Positions 1 to 11,300 of a stretch of DNA of 64,000 nt are shown one piece after another. A program made the position numbers and the translations under genes. The notes beneath the pieces were generated by a model. That model had not been told where the DNA came from. It worked only from the letters and a program-made list of their open reading frames with translations, and did no database searches. The stretch is from Acanthosoma haemorrhoidale (taxonomy: Eukaryota; Arthropoda; Insecta; Hemiptera; Acanthosomatidae), in contig OV884013.1 of NCBI GenBank assembly GCA_930367205.1, positions 87,979,333 through 88,043,332 of the forward strand, given 5' to 3'. Numbering within the stretch: the first letter of the stretch is position 1; every line of letters begins with the position of its first letter.

Positions 1-2238
1 CTGTTTAAGCTATGAATTTGAGACTTCGTCAAATAAATTTAAACATCAAGCTTATCAATTGGTAAAATTGACTTGCATCTCAGCTTTACTTTTTGTAGTC
101 TTTAGCGATGTTTATTTGGGCTATTTTAGAGCCAACGCTATCTTGAAAAAAACAATAATAAATAATCTATGAGACACTGTGTACTCGTTTCGAAAAGCTT
201 TAAAGAAAAACAACGTTTTTTTTATCGATTTTTGGTCGAGTAATTATGATAAAATGAAGCCTCAACGCTTGTATAATAAGTAAATATAAAAGTGATTTTT
301 TCATACATCTGCAAGGTCGAAGCATGCAGTGAAGTGCTATTCCTGGTTCACAACGCTCGTATTTCCATCACCCGTACTAACACCTTACCATCCTCCACAG
401 TCCCGCTCAAGAGTAAGCTAAAGGCCGTGCGTTAACCAACCTTGCTACGGAAGTTAGATACTTACCTGAGAAGGATTGATTTCAAATAGTGGCTTGCCCA
501 AGAAATTATGCTTTCTTGGCTGCCTAGAAAATGTTGTTGACTTGTATACAACCCGCAATCCATAACCTAAGTTAAAATACAAAAGGACCATAACCCCAAA
601 GACTTTTTTTCTATTAGATTTTAGTAATAACTTTGGTATAAGTTATATTATATTTTTTCTAGACAGAGAATTTCTTAGGTGCCTGAGTTAAATTGAAATA
701 AAATTAGTACGTAAAACTAAAATATTTACTTATCTATAATAGGAAAGGAAAAAACTTATCCAACTAATATTTTAAATAATAAACTTCCCACAACCGGCAT
801 TAATTATATAACTAATATTTTGTTCTGAGATAGGATCTTTGTCACTGCATTGTCACCATCGAAACACCTCTATTCTATTATCCAATAGACATTATTAAAA
901 AAAAACACCATATATATGAAGGCATCGTGTAGCAGATACCATTTTAATAACGATGAATCGACACTAACATCGATAAATCCCTTTCGATACTTGACGCTAA
1001 ATTGGGGTCTGAATTCAATACTTGACCGACCAAGTATGCCTTCAATCACAGCTACCGGTAACAGGATCGTCTTCCTTCGTTAGCTAAAGCCGAACGTGGA
1101 AGCCACGAAGTTGATAAGTTAGCAATATGTAAATGCCGTTAGCGAGACATGAAAGTATTAAATATACAACATTAATAAATAATGAACCCACATAAAAATG
1201 CCTTTTTAATTCCACGAATAAAATACACCGTTCTGATTTTAATCGGATAGATTGCTGTTAGGCCCAAACCAATGTTCAATACAACAGTTTTATGGCTTAA
1301 TCTGACATAAATTGTGTTAGGGAAATCAATAAAAGTATATACATTCATTTATTTCTGTTAAATGTAGGACCAATAAATATGGAAAAACTCCCAAGAGAAA
1401 ACCCGTAAAATGAATTTCTTCATAAACTGCCCGGATCCTGCCCCAAACCAATTGCATAAAAAATACAAATTGAGTCGGTAATCTATATCGTGAAAAATAA
1501 ATAATAATATAACAAAATTTATTTTATTTTAGTTCTCCTTACAAATTAAGTATATGTGATTAACTTTTCTGTCCAAAGATATTGTATTTTCGTAAAAAAA
1601 ACATATAAATGTTAAAGCTGACTTCCACGATTGGCAGAGAGTTGCCTAGGAATCATACTGATCCTAAACTTTTATTGACTATCTCGAATGATTGTTCCAT
1701 TATAATCTTGAAATATGTATTTTATGTCTGAGGACATGCGTATATCATCATAGGGGATGTTGAGCTTCGGACACAATTCACAGCTCGGTGTAAGTAGCAG
1801 TAGCTTCTAAAAACCTCAAGTGTTCTGGTTTTAGGGTGCACAGTAATATTTCTTTCTTTCTAGAGCTTCGGTCTGATGAGGACCGAGGAACGCATATTAA
1901 TTAATGTCTTGGAAGGTAATAAGTCTAGGATCTTGGATCTCATGCTAAGACATGCAGTGACTGCAATTGTTTTGACCGCTGTTGGTTTTATGAATTTGTG
2001 CAAATTTGGCGGAATAGTGTTTTTTTTTTCATTGCCTTAGACGCTTTAGTATGATGGGAACAACCTTCTTGAATCTTTGATAGATGACCCACAGCATGTT
2101 GAGTACTTCACGAACTATCGCGTCCTTCACATGCTCAATTATAATTTATTTACTACATAATTCTTATTGAAATATTTGCATAATATACTTCCAGATGTTA
2201 TTAATTATATATTTTAATATAACTATAATAGTTTGATG
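1..2238. other. AT-rich DNA, no gene seen
   Basis: I find no reading frame, RNA gene or recognisable repeat in this stretch. It is AT-rich with short A or T runs and scattered stops in all frames. Confidence 0.6.
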
Positions 2239-2275
2239 CAACGTTTCGGGGTGATATTAGACCATCCTCCGGGAC
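2239..2275 (-). repeat. Hammerhead-like tail of a Penelope-like element
   Basis: Read on the minus strand, the motif is a CGGAGGA box (hammerhead consensus CTGANGA), a short hairpin with GGT/ACC arms, then CGAAACGTTG. This order is known from the hammerhead ribozymes at the ends of Penelope-like retroelements. A second copy in the opposite orientation lies about 500 bases to the right. One core base departs from consensus, so I infer a decayed copy. No reverse transcriptase or GIY-YIG domain is visible beside it. Confidence 0.4.
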
Positions 2276-2772
2276 ATCTACACTTATATGGGGCTGAGAT
2301 ATAGCGGGAGGTTATTATGGGTGGTCAACGCGATGTGCTGGTTGTCAGATTTGTCCACCATTTGTGAAGTATTGCTATTGAATTTAAATTTACAAAAATC
2401 AATCTGATAACCATATCAAGATGAAGCAATTCTATAGCCTTGACATCAGCTTTAATATTCACTATATTTTGTACACTTGTGATTGTACGAATCGATTCTA
2501 GAAGTTTCCTGGATCTGTTATTATCTTTTTTACCTTATTATTTAAGGGGATTCAAAATCAAAAATAAGTAGTTTAGTTATACTACGGTTTGTTAATGATG
2601 TAACATTTATATTCGTTAGATCGTTTAAATTGGTTTTATGTTGAGTTAATATCTTTCCCAAGTGTGTTTTACATTGAGCGAAATATTGTTAGCAAATATT
2701 TTATTGGCTAAATATAATTTGATGTGTATCTATTAAGGCTTTCTTTTTTTTTTAAGGTTGTGTAGGTGTTGC

Positions 2773-2812
2773 ATGAGGCTGGACTGATATCAGACCGAAA
2801 CGTTACAATAAA
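2773..2812 (+). repeat. Hammerhead-like tail of a Penelope-like element
   Basis: A degenerate TGAGG box is followed by a stem GGaCTGATATCAGaCC and then GAAACGTTACAATAAA. The hairpin and the GAAAC box match the arrangement of the minus-strand copy at 2239-2275, and the AT-rich tail also resembles it. The first core box is weaker than in a functional hammerhead. The assignment to Penelope-like elements rests on family knowledge, not on a linked coding region. Confidence 0.4.
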
Positions 2813-3705
2813 CTATTAATTTGGTGTAATTTATTTCAATATTATGCATTAATTTTAATCATAATCAATTCTTGCATCCTTCGGATTATCATATTTATTT
2901 ACTTGTATATTTTACAATCCCCTTGTTTGTTCTTGGGAATGATGATTCACTTCGTATGTCAGCGGTGAGCTTTTAATTAAAATAAGCTTATAGAAGCTTT
3001 ATTCCAAGGCTGCTACTTAACGCACACCAACAAAATAAAACAAAAAGAGACATTGATTAGTGATCTCACATAAAAAAGAAGCCGAGAGCCTAAGCAAAAT
3101 GCACGAGGCAAGGCTGGTCCGGCGGCTGCGCACACATATCCACAACAAGGCTAAGAAGGGCAAACACAATTAGGTGACTAATCAACAGGTCGTATGATCG
3201 ACACCTTCGTGACCGAACAATAGCTGGTGACGTAACGCTTATGCTCACAAAGACGTCCCAGCCTTGATTGGATGCCTGATGGTCCTCTGGTGGGTTGAGC
3301 ACTGCCCATCTTTACCGGCATTGTATCATGTCGTTTACTTTCACCAAACGTAACCAGTGAAGCGTATAAAATCTCTCAAAATATATATAAATATAGGTTA
3401 ACTACTTGAAAGAGAAAACTATTCTGATAACTATTCACGTAATAGTTATATATGATAAAATAAGTTTTGCAACGAATAATTATGAAATGTGCTAGCCAGT
3501 TGAAAATCCAAGGCCCAATTGCTTTACCATTGGATGTAAGACTCTTTTTTTACAGACTAAAAAACCATTTCCCCCTTGTAATAAAATCTATTTGTTTATT
3601 AGTTGTGATTATCATTCACCTACTCGTTAAAGTTTTTTGTTTCAAAATTTTGCTGTATGTTCATTGTATCATATATGTACATAAGGTAATTATGTAACAT
3701 TTATT
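2813..3705. other. No supported gene
   Basis: Open frames here, including a 70-codon one on the minus strand at 3090-3302, show no recognisable domain and no coding context. I treat them as chance. Confidence 0.5.
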
Positions 3706-3930
3706 ATGAAGGCTCCTGGCATCCAAAAAAAAATCGAGGTCCCCACCATCACCGAAGCCATCAGAAGAAGACACATCAAATTATTTGACTCGATGAAACA
3801 TTGCCAAAACCCCCTATTCCAAGACCTGACACCCCCACCACTACCGGCAAGATGGCAACTCTCTAGATCTGGGAAAGCAGGCCAAATGGTGGGCATTACG
3901 GCCCTTGGCCAACCAACAACAAGCCTCTGA
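3706..3930 (+). pseudogene. C-terminal tail of LINE ORF2 (family B)
   Basis: The frame contains EAIRRRHIKLFDSMKHCQNP and then LTPPPLPARW. These align with GEFIRRRHIKFFDSLQHLTNP and MTPPPLPHRW in the family-A copies at 35143-35451 and 60653-60913, which continue from a clear Jockey-type VLRPALLYGAP motif. That places it at the extreme C-terminus of the endonuclease/reverse-transcriptase protein. No catalytic residues are left. About 25 residues after the PPPLPARW motif have no counterpart in family A and may be UTR read through in frame. The ATG at 3706 lies at the truncation point and is not a real start. Confidence 0.7.
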
Positions 3931-4185
3931 CGGGGACCCATCACTGCTTTCCAACTGAATGAGCATCCACTACATGCCTAGAGAGACTCTAGGCTCAGCC
4001 TTCAGTGGACTCTCACCACTGCACCGAACATTTCCTCCTCTACCGAGGCTTCCCACACTCCTTAATTCCCTCACTCCACCTTCAAACGGTACTCCTAGTA
4101 AAAGGATCCACTCACCCCAAATAAATTCCTTTATTTTTCCCTTATCCATAATCTTAAACATTTAAGAGCTAAGGGGGGAAAAATC
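3706..4185 (+). mobile_element. Jockey-like LINE, family B, 5'-truncated copy
   Basis: The copy holds the last part of ORF2 (3706 to about 3890) and a 3' UTR ending in AGAGCTAAGGGGGGAAAAA near 4184. The same 3' UTR recurs at 6758-7200 (two minus-strand copies), 16822-16944 and 37004-37099, always ending in an A-rich tail, which fixes this as the element's 3' end. Truncation from the 5' side is the usual result of target-primed reverse transcription. The UTR is clearly more GC-rich than its surroundings. Possible flanking TTTATT motifs are too short to call a target-site duplication. Confidence 0.75.
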
Positions 4186-5221
4186 GTTTATTTAGGTGAG
4201 GGATGTCAGTGCAATGTTATATATTATTCTTTTTTATCAGGACGAAATTCCTATATTGTCCTTTTTGTTATTCGCTGGGAACAATGTACCGGAATAAAGT
4301 GTTTTTTTTTTACATTTATTCTCCGGTTTGGGCCTGGGAAAAAAATGTTTACATTCCCGGAAACCTTACTTCCATGGACTAAAAAATAATTTATACTCTA
4401 CATACCAGTCTTCTGAATCCAAGTTATTTATTAAAATTAAACAGAAATGTATATACTGTATATTTGCTCAGAACATGAGTCATATCCATTGGGATGTTTT
4501 TTGTTGCCAAGAAAGGCTTCGACGTGGGGTACAAGAGGCGGTAGCTCCAAAGATAAAAAAAGGTCTCCCATTTCCTCCTGCTTTGCATTTAATCCGGCAC
4601 ATCCTCTTCGAGAAGGGCTCAAGGCCTCCAGAGGCACAATTGTTCCAGATAGGATCACAACCTTGACCAGCACGGCAGCCTATACCGAGGAAGCGGGTCC
4701 CCAACGTTCTTCATCTGATCTCCATCTCATCCGTTATGATTTACCAGTAAGGCTGGGATTTATGTCTGATAAAAAAAGTAAAATATGTATTTATTTTCAC
4801 AGAAATATGTAATAAAGTAAATACGATTACTATAAATCCAGTGGTCAACAAACAATAAAATTAACATTTCAAATATTAGGCTAAACAGTGGTCAAAATAA
4901 ATACATCATATGAATAAACACATGTAAAGAATGAAAAATAAGTCTGTATGAGAACTATGTATGAGACCTGAACATAATAAAAACTGTAATTGACGTATTA
5001 AAAGTATATAGAAATACATGCAATAAAATCAAATAAAAAACTATGCCGATCAGGTCTCAAGATAGATCTATAACGGCTGAATGACTTGTAGATGCAGTTA
5101 TGAAAGTTACCTTGACATTTTTAGGTTGTGCTGTGCCGATATGCTGAGCAAATTTTTGGAAAGTCGGGCTTTCAAAACTGGTTTATCACAGTGCTAACAA
5201 TATCAAATCTACACATCATTT
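4186..5221. other. No supported gene; GC-richer patch at 4500-4740
   Basis: The patch at 4500-4740 is open in several frames on both strands, which reflects its base composition. None of the translations contains a motif I recognise. It may be an unidentified repeat. The rest is AT-rich with nothing visible. Confidence 0.5.
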
Positions 5222-5250
5222 ATCAATGTTTCGTCCGGAAACTCATGAAT
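5222..5250 (-). repeat. Weak hammerhead-like motif
   Basis: On the minus strand, CATGAGTTTCCGGACGAAAC contains a short hairpin (GTT/GAC arms, TCCG loop) followed by GAAAC, as in the Penelope-like tails elsewhere in the window. The upstream CTGATGA box is incomplete (CATGA), so this is the least certain of the set. Confidence 0.25.
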
Positions 5251-5454
5251 ACACTTGGCAACTAAGTACCTTGTTTTTTCGCCGGTACTTTTGGCATTGT
5301 TCACTAACGACATGTTTCACGTTTATAATATAAAACCAAAACTTGAACTTAAGATACAGATCGATAGAAATTATGAGCGTGAAGGTAAGTAGTAAGGGAT
5401 TCAGTTATTATCCAAGAAAACCAAAAATACGATTTGCTCCAAGAAGCCGACACA

Positions 5455-5506
5455 CAGTTTACAATTTTTTCAATTTATCATCTTTCAATTGAAAGATTAT
5501 AAACTG
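5455..5506. repeat. Palindrome / potential hairpin
   Basis: A perfect 18-base palindrome, ATCTTTCAATTGAAAGAT, lies at 5480-5497. An outer pair, CAGTTT at 5455 and AAACTG ending at 5506, flanks it. No element ends were found around it, and its role is unknown. Confidence 0.5.
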
Positions 5507-6749
5507 AAACTGAAAGAAGGCAAATTAGTTTTAATTAAAAAAAAATAATATAACACCCAAAGAAATACGTGATAAGATATTTTAGAATACTTGAAATATT
5601 AAAAAAAAATGTGAATTCCTTAAAATATGTAAAATTAAATTAACTTAAAATGTCTTGTAAAGTATTTTACACCATGGTAGGGGAAGTTGTTTTGCCTGGA
5701 ACCATTCTGACAAATTTTTTACTTCCTTATAATTGATTTTTAAATATTAAAAATGAAGTTTTATCAAACTGCAAATATCTCCTGCGTGCTGTACAGATTT
5801 TTTGCGAAAAAGTAGAATACTTCTTTATGTGATTTTTCTTATAAGGTAAAAATATTTTCATTATGACCAAGGTACGTCATCGAGTCACCTCGGTCATATC
5901 TAGGACCGATATACTGCTGTACCTTGAACCACAGTGTTACATCATCATCACAGATGGATTTTCCTTGCTTAATGACTATGGCTGATGACATGTTTGATAT
6001 TAGAGTTCCTCATTAGACCATTCAGGCGGATTTTGCTCCTCCAATACTCGGCACTTGGCGGTTCTTTCAGCATGTAATATTTATAAGCTACACGTGGAAA
6101 AACTAAAATGGAATTTATGATTCCACTATGAGCATTGGTTGCAGAAAACACAGTTTTGTTGGTTCCATGCTCAGCATTTGGCATTGATCAAGCTTGTTTA
6201 AAGTCTTTTCTTTTTGAATATTTTCTAGAAAATTTGGCCGTAACCCCAATCCACTACGGGAACCCTCAAAATACGCATCTTTAGTTTCATAGCGAATCCA
6301 TTAAAAATAATAGGCACATATTTAATTAAAAAATTAAATAAATAAAATGGAGACAGCCTTGTCTCCGCTCATAAAAAATATTTTTACTAAAAGATAAAAG
6401 GACGAATTTTCTCCTTGATTGAGTTTAAATTAAAACTGTAATGTATTACAAATATAAATATTTTAAAACATAGTTTTATTATTTTTTAAATAAAGAATGT
6501 CCTTCACTTTTAATTGTCCTTTTTAATCATAATTTTCTATTGTCTAGTTTCTTAAGAGCTCATAAGGCAAAAATATTTTTTAAGTTAATAGAAAACGGTA
6601 AAGGTTTTAAGAAATAATCGATAGACAATCGACAATCTGTCATCCCTAGTCCTGAGTGTTCTTGGGTTGTTCATGGCTTCTGCAGTATTGAAAACGAACC
6701 AAAATAAACTCTGTGAAAGAAAGGAATGTTTTCTACTGATGGACCTCTA
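5507..6749. other. No gene seen
   Basis: AT-rich sequence with short open frames such as 5969-6184 on the minus strand, none with a recognisable motif. Confidence 0.5.
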
Positions 6750-6757
6750 CTATAAAC

Positions 6758-6954
6758 TTTTTTTTTTTTTTTCCTTAGCTCTCAAACTTATAAAAATAGG
6801 ATGTGGGAAACATAAAGGAAAATTATTTTGGGCTAATGAGTGCCTTTCACTAAGGGGAGTCCTCCATTTGAAGGATGTATGAGAAGGATATAGGGTGTGG
6901 AATGCCTAAAGGAGGCGGGTGGAATCGGGAAGGTAGTGAGAGTCTACCGAGGGT
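6758..6954 (-). mobile_element. LINE family B 3' tail, first of two tandem copies
   Basis: A T run at 6758-6772 is the minus-strand A tail. The body (6773-6954) begins CCTTAGCTCTCAAACTTAT and aligns in reverse complement with the 3' UTR of the copy at 3706-4185. The copy stops at GTCTACCGAGGGT, the same point at which the second copy stops, which suggests local duplication. No coding sequence remains. Confidence 0.75.
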
Positions 6955-7004
6955 GGAGTATTAATAGTTTATAGGTGTTTGCAGTAAATCAAACATCTAT
7001 AAAC

Positions 7005-7200
7005 TTTTTTTTTTTTTCCCTTAGCTCTTAAACTTATAAAAATAGGATGTGGGAAAAATAAAGAAAAAATTATTTTGGGCTAATGAGTGCCTTTCACTAA
7101 GGCGAGTCCCCCATTTGAAGGATGTATGAGAAGGATATAGGGTGTGGAATGCCTAAAAAGGCGGATGGAATCAGGAAGGTAGTGAGAGTCTACCAAGGGT
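7005..7200 (-). mobile_element. LINE family B 3' tail, second tandem copy
   Basis: A T run at 7005-7017 precedes a body (7018-7200) that matches the copy at 6773-6954 over its whole length with scattered substitutions. It ends at GTCTACCAAGGGT. The unit offset is about 245 bases. Both copies face the same way. Confidence 0.75.
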
Positions 7201-7211
7201 CACCTATAAAC

Positions 7212-8350
7212 TAATAAATTAAAATATAATATATTAGCCCAAGCGCATGCACTAGTCGGGTACACACGTGAACGTAAAATGAACAAACAGGAGATAAAAT
7301 GAATACACTAGTGAACAAAACTAGTCGGATACACATGTTTTTAAATAAATGGTGATATTTTTCCTGTAAGGTGTTGAAAGCATTAATATCCCACGTGCGT
7401 GGATCCTGAACCCTAAGGAACTTTGCGTGTTTTTATTTAATAAGTTTTTCTATTAAAAAGTTACATGCCGAACCTTTAACTGATAAAAAGTTCCTTCCAG
7501 GACTTAGAAAAACACAAAAGTTAAAGCACAATCTTAAGCCGCTTGGTAAAAGGAAACGTACGTGGCACGGAAGGAAACAAACAATTCTAGAATGCTATCG
7601 ACCAAAATGATGTATAGTGTATTTATCGCCGAAGCGTCGCTATTTAATTGTGGCCTTTCGGAACACTATAACATTAATCAATTAAATTCAACGTTAATTT
7701 ATAGTCTGAAGTGGTTTTCGATATTTAAATTTTGCCCTTTAAAACGTTAATATGATTTAAAAAGATCTATAAATTGTCATTTTGATGGATCTGAAAATAT
7801 GAGTATTGTAGCATCAATAATTGCGAACTGAGTAAATGATCAGTCGGAGAAGTTAAAAGGAAGACCTCACCGGAGCAGCTTTACCTGTTCTTTCAGGCGT
7901 GAGGGAGCAGGTGCTAAGAGGGCCAAAGACCTGTGATTCCGGAGCAGTTAACGACTATCTGCTACTTTTCTTCGAGGAAATCCGTCATTTTCGCCCCCAC
8001 CCAGAGGTTAATTCCTTCCTTCTAGTGCTTTAATTGGCCTTTCTGAAACTTTTAGACTCAGTACTACATCACAAGTAAAGAGTTAATTTTACCATTCAAC
8101 CGAAAAACAAGCTAATTGCGTCAGAGTTTCAGTGGCTATACTACAATCACAATGTGAGGTATAATTGCGTTCGTTCCTGTTAGGGATAAAGATATTTATT
8201 GCGTACTATGACATATATTGATTACGTACTATGTTACTTACATTTATGTTATATACAGATCAACTACAATATTAATTTCCTGCTTATTCCTTAGCTTTCA
8301 CAAAAGGTAAATAATTAAACATTTTAAGTTTAGAAAAAAAAATATAAACG

Positions 8351-8382
<32 letters not shown>

Positions 8383-11300
8383 CTAATAGCCCATTATATA
8401 TGTAATAAATATTCATGTAATAATTACAGGAATAGGTGTCCCTGTCCTTTTAATGATTTTGTTTTTGTAATCTCCTATTTTGTTGCTAACAGAGATTGCT
8501 GAGTGGATACATTTTTGAAAAAATAAAAACTGTTTGACATATGAAACTAAAGTTGTAATCAGTAATGCTTAGTGAATTTTCGCAATTATGATTTGGTAGT
8601 CAAGGTTGATCAGAAGTCAAAACAACGGTTTTAGAGAATTGTAGTGCTCATTGAGTGTAACATGTTATTGGTCAAATACATTGTTTGTATTTAAAACTAC
8701 AATAAAACTTTATTTTTAACGTTTAATCTATATTTTTTTATAAAAATATTTTATGAAAGGTGGGTGTTTAATACAACATCGATTCAGTAATAATTGAACT
8801 CAATAAACCGTAAAAGTTTGGTTTTCATAAATTTACATTTGTTCAACATTATTAGCCCATGGAAAACCATTTTAGCTACTTTTGATTTAGCATGCAATCC
8901 GGCATCGTAGGAACGTTGTGAGGTATAACCTACCTACTGCTCTCAAGGCGCGGGCACCAAGCCACTGCATATCATAGTTAAACTTTGATTATTTATTTGT
9001 TTATTAACAAGCCCAACAAGGGTCTACTTGCATCCAAGTACCAGGCTCATGTGTTTATGTATCTCTATTCTACGAGTAGGGACAGTCAACAATGCCATAA
9101 ACACACCATTTCGATCAAGAACTCTTTACCTTCCCCAAAGTAACGGATCTATGACTGAATATCGGTGTTAGCATTTGTCAATAGGGGAACTTTGTTCTTT
9201 TCCATACATAATGGCATCGATAGGCCTTTCAAACGAATAAAAAATTTTGATGATATCTTACACACACTTTGTTTTATTTAAATTTAAAGATAGGAAGCGC
9301 TGAATGAAAGACCTTAGGTTGAAATGTGTCAGTTTCTGTTTTCTTAAATGCTATTTAATTTGCTCTGACTATAGGCATGATACCAGTGTGCTCGGTTACA
9401 AAATTAGGCATATGGTGTAATCAGCAAAGTGGTCTTAAAAATAATCTGATTTTTTGAAGGCATATTTCGCGACACTTATGCAAAAAATAAAAGGCTTAAT
9501 ATTTAAAAATATTTGGACCAATTTCGCTGACATTCGACATTTCTCTAGCTGTTCAAAACATTAATTTTTTAACATATTTAGTTTTGAGAGCCAACAATAG
9601 GAATTAAATATTCAATGCGTACAATCTTTTTAGTTTTTGTTATTTACATTTTTTTTTTTTTTGAAAAAGGGTATTTTTATAAACTGGTACAGTTTATATG
9701 AAAAATGATGTGTTAATATATTGATTTAAAAAAATTATCGTGGCAAGACTGTGATATAAAATACTATCTAACTTAAAACATTTTTTTGAAATAACTTCCG
9801 TTAGTTATTTCACTGTATTAAAAAAAGGGCATTTTTCCAAAAGGTAATATAACTTTCATATAAATGAAAAACCTACCCCAAATTGCTAATTTAAAACAAT
9901 TCATTTATCTCAGTTATAATTTGTAATCCGGCCCGGAGGACCATCAGGTATGCATGACTTACCTTCATTGTCTCGCTTCCTCATTAACACTAGGAAATCA
10001 TTAACACTGGAAATCACAGCGTCAGGCTCTGGTTAAATGAGAACCTTATTTGAAAATTAATAGATTTGAATATGTAACAAGTCTACGCCTTGGCAAGAGA
10101 AGGGACTATTTAGCAGTAGAAAGGAATGGATAGAAAATGAAGGTACTAGCTTCCAGTTTTGTCATCTCCTTAAATGTACAATATCTTCTGCTTTAAACAT
10201 TATAAAGTAATTCCTTGTCTATTTTAATTCAAATTTCAGAATTTTGTTAAATAATTGGATAAATGTAATGAAAATCTATAAAAGATGGAGTATTCTAAAA
10301 TTGATTATCATTTTAACTTTATATTGAAAACCACACTTTATTCCACATGATTTGAAATGTGCCTATTATGCAACAGACAACTTTTTTGTCTCCTTATGGC
10401 GATTGTCTTAAGTCATCATCGAGCAGATCGTCCCTCAACCATCGTCTCTTTGATGGGTGTGCTGTGGTCGAAAGTGATTGTCCCAATGGGTTTGTGCTAT
10501 AAGTAAATCATTTGTGGATGTTTGTAAAATGTTGTTACTTACATCTGTTACTTATAAGTTATATACACTCGCGCACGAGACTTTCTTTCACAGCTCAAAC
10601 TTTTGCTATTTTCATCAGGTAAGGAACTTTTAAATGACAGATAAAATGATTGTATTATTTTAAAAATATAAAGGAATAAGTAAAGGATTTTATGAACCAA
10701 CACAATTATAATAATTAATAAACCACAAAGTTAGTTAGTTACAAACTTTAGTTAACAAAAACATAGTATAGATTCATTTTAGTAAAGGTATTTTCATAAA
10801 ATTAAAAAAACAATACATATGAAGTTGACAAACAACATATTTCTGGCACTAATAAAAGTGATTAATTTTCAACACATTACAATCGTCAGTTAGAATTTAC
10901 AGGAACTTCGAAATCAGGACCAGGTTCTGGTTCCACGACAAATGCTCTGTTCAAAAATAAGTAAATAAAAACCTTCTAAAAATAAGAAAAATATGCGGAC
11001 AACCTAATTTGCTTGTTATGGAAATCGTACATCGCTTTTCCATAAACGCTTTCCCTGACTCATTGTCATTGTTGAACAAAAAACTTAATATTATTAAAGT
11101 GGAAATGAATTGCGGTACGTACAATAACGTGACGTGAACACTCGCTATGAGAGAAAGTCACACGGTACGGACGTTTTCAACAAAACTTAACTTGTGCGAT
11201 GCCGAATAAGCACTAAGAAGGATAATCATGTAAACAAAGAATGTAAACACGGCAAAACAGAAGCTCGATCTTCATACCATCCCCGCTTCCGAATTAGCAA

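Larger units (their letters stand above)
6750..7211. repeat. Three copies of one target site around tandem LINE tails
   Basis: CTATAAAC occurs at 6750-6757, 6997-7004 and 7204-7211, immediately before each T run and again after the second copy. Extended, the last two read CATCTATAAAC and CACCTATAAAC. The spacer between the copies also holds a 15-base near-perfect inverted repeat (6967-6981 with 6990-7004) built from the same site. This is the footprint expected of a target-site duplication followed by tandem duplication. Confidence 0.6.

Noticed and set aside
10610..10625. CAGGTAAGG splice-donor-like site after a GC-richer, TATA-preceded segment
   Set aside because: No open frame or acceptor could be paired with it; isolated donor matches are common.
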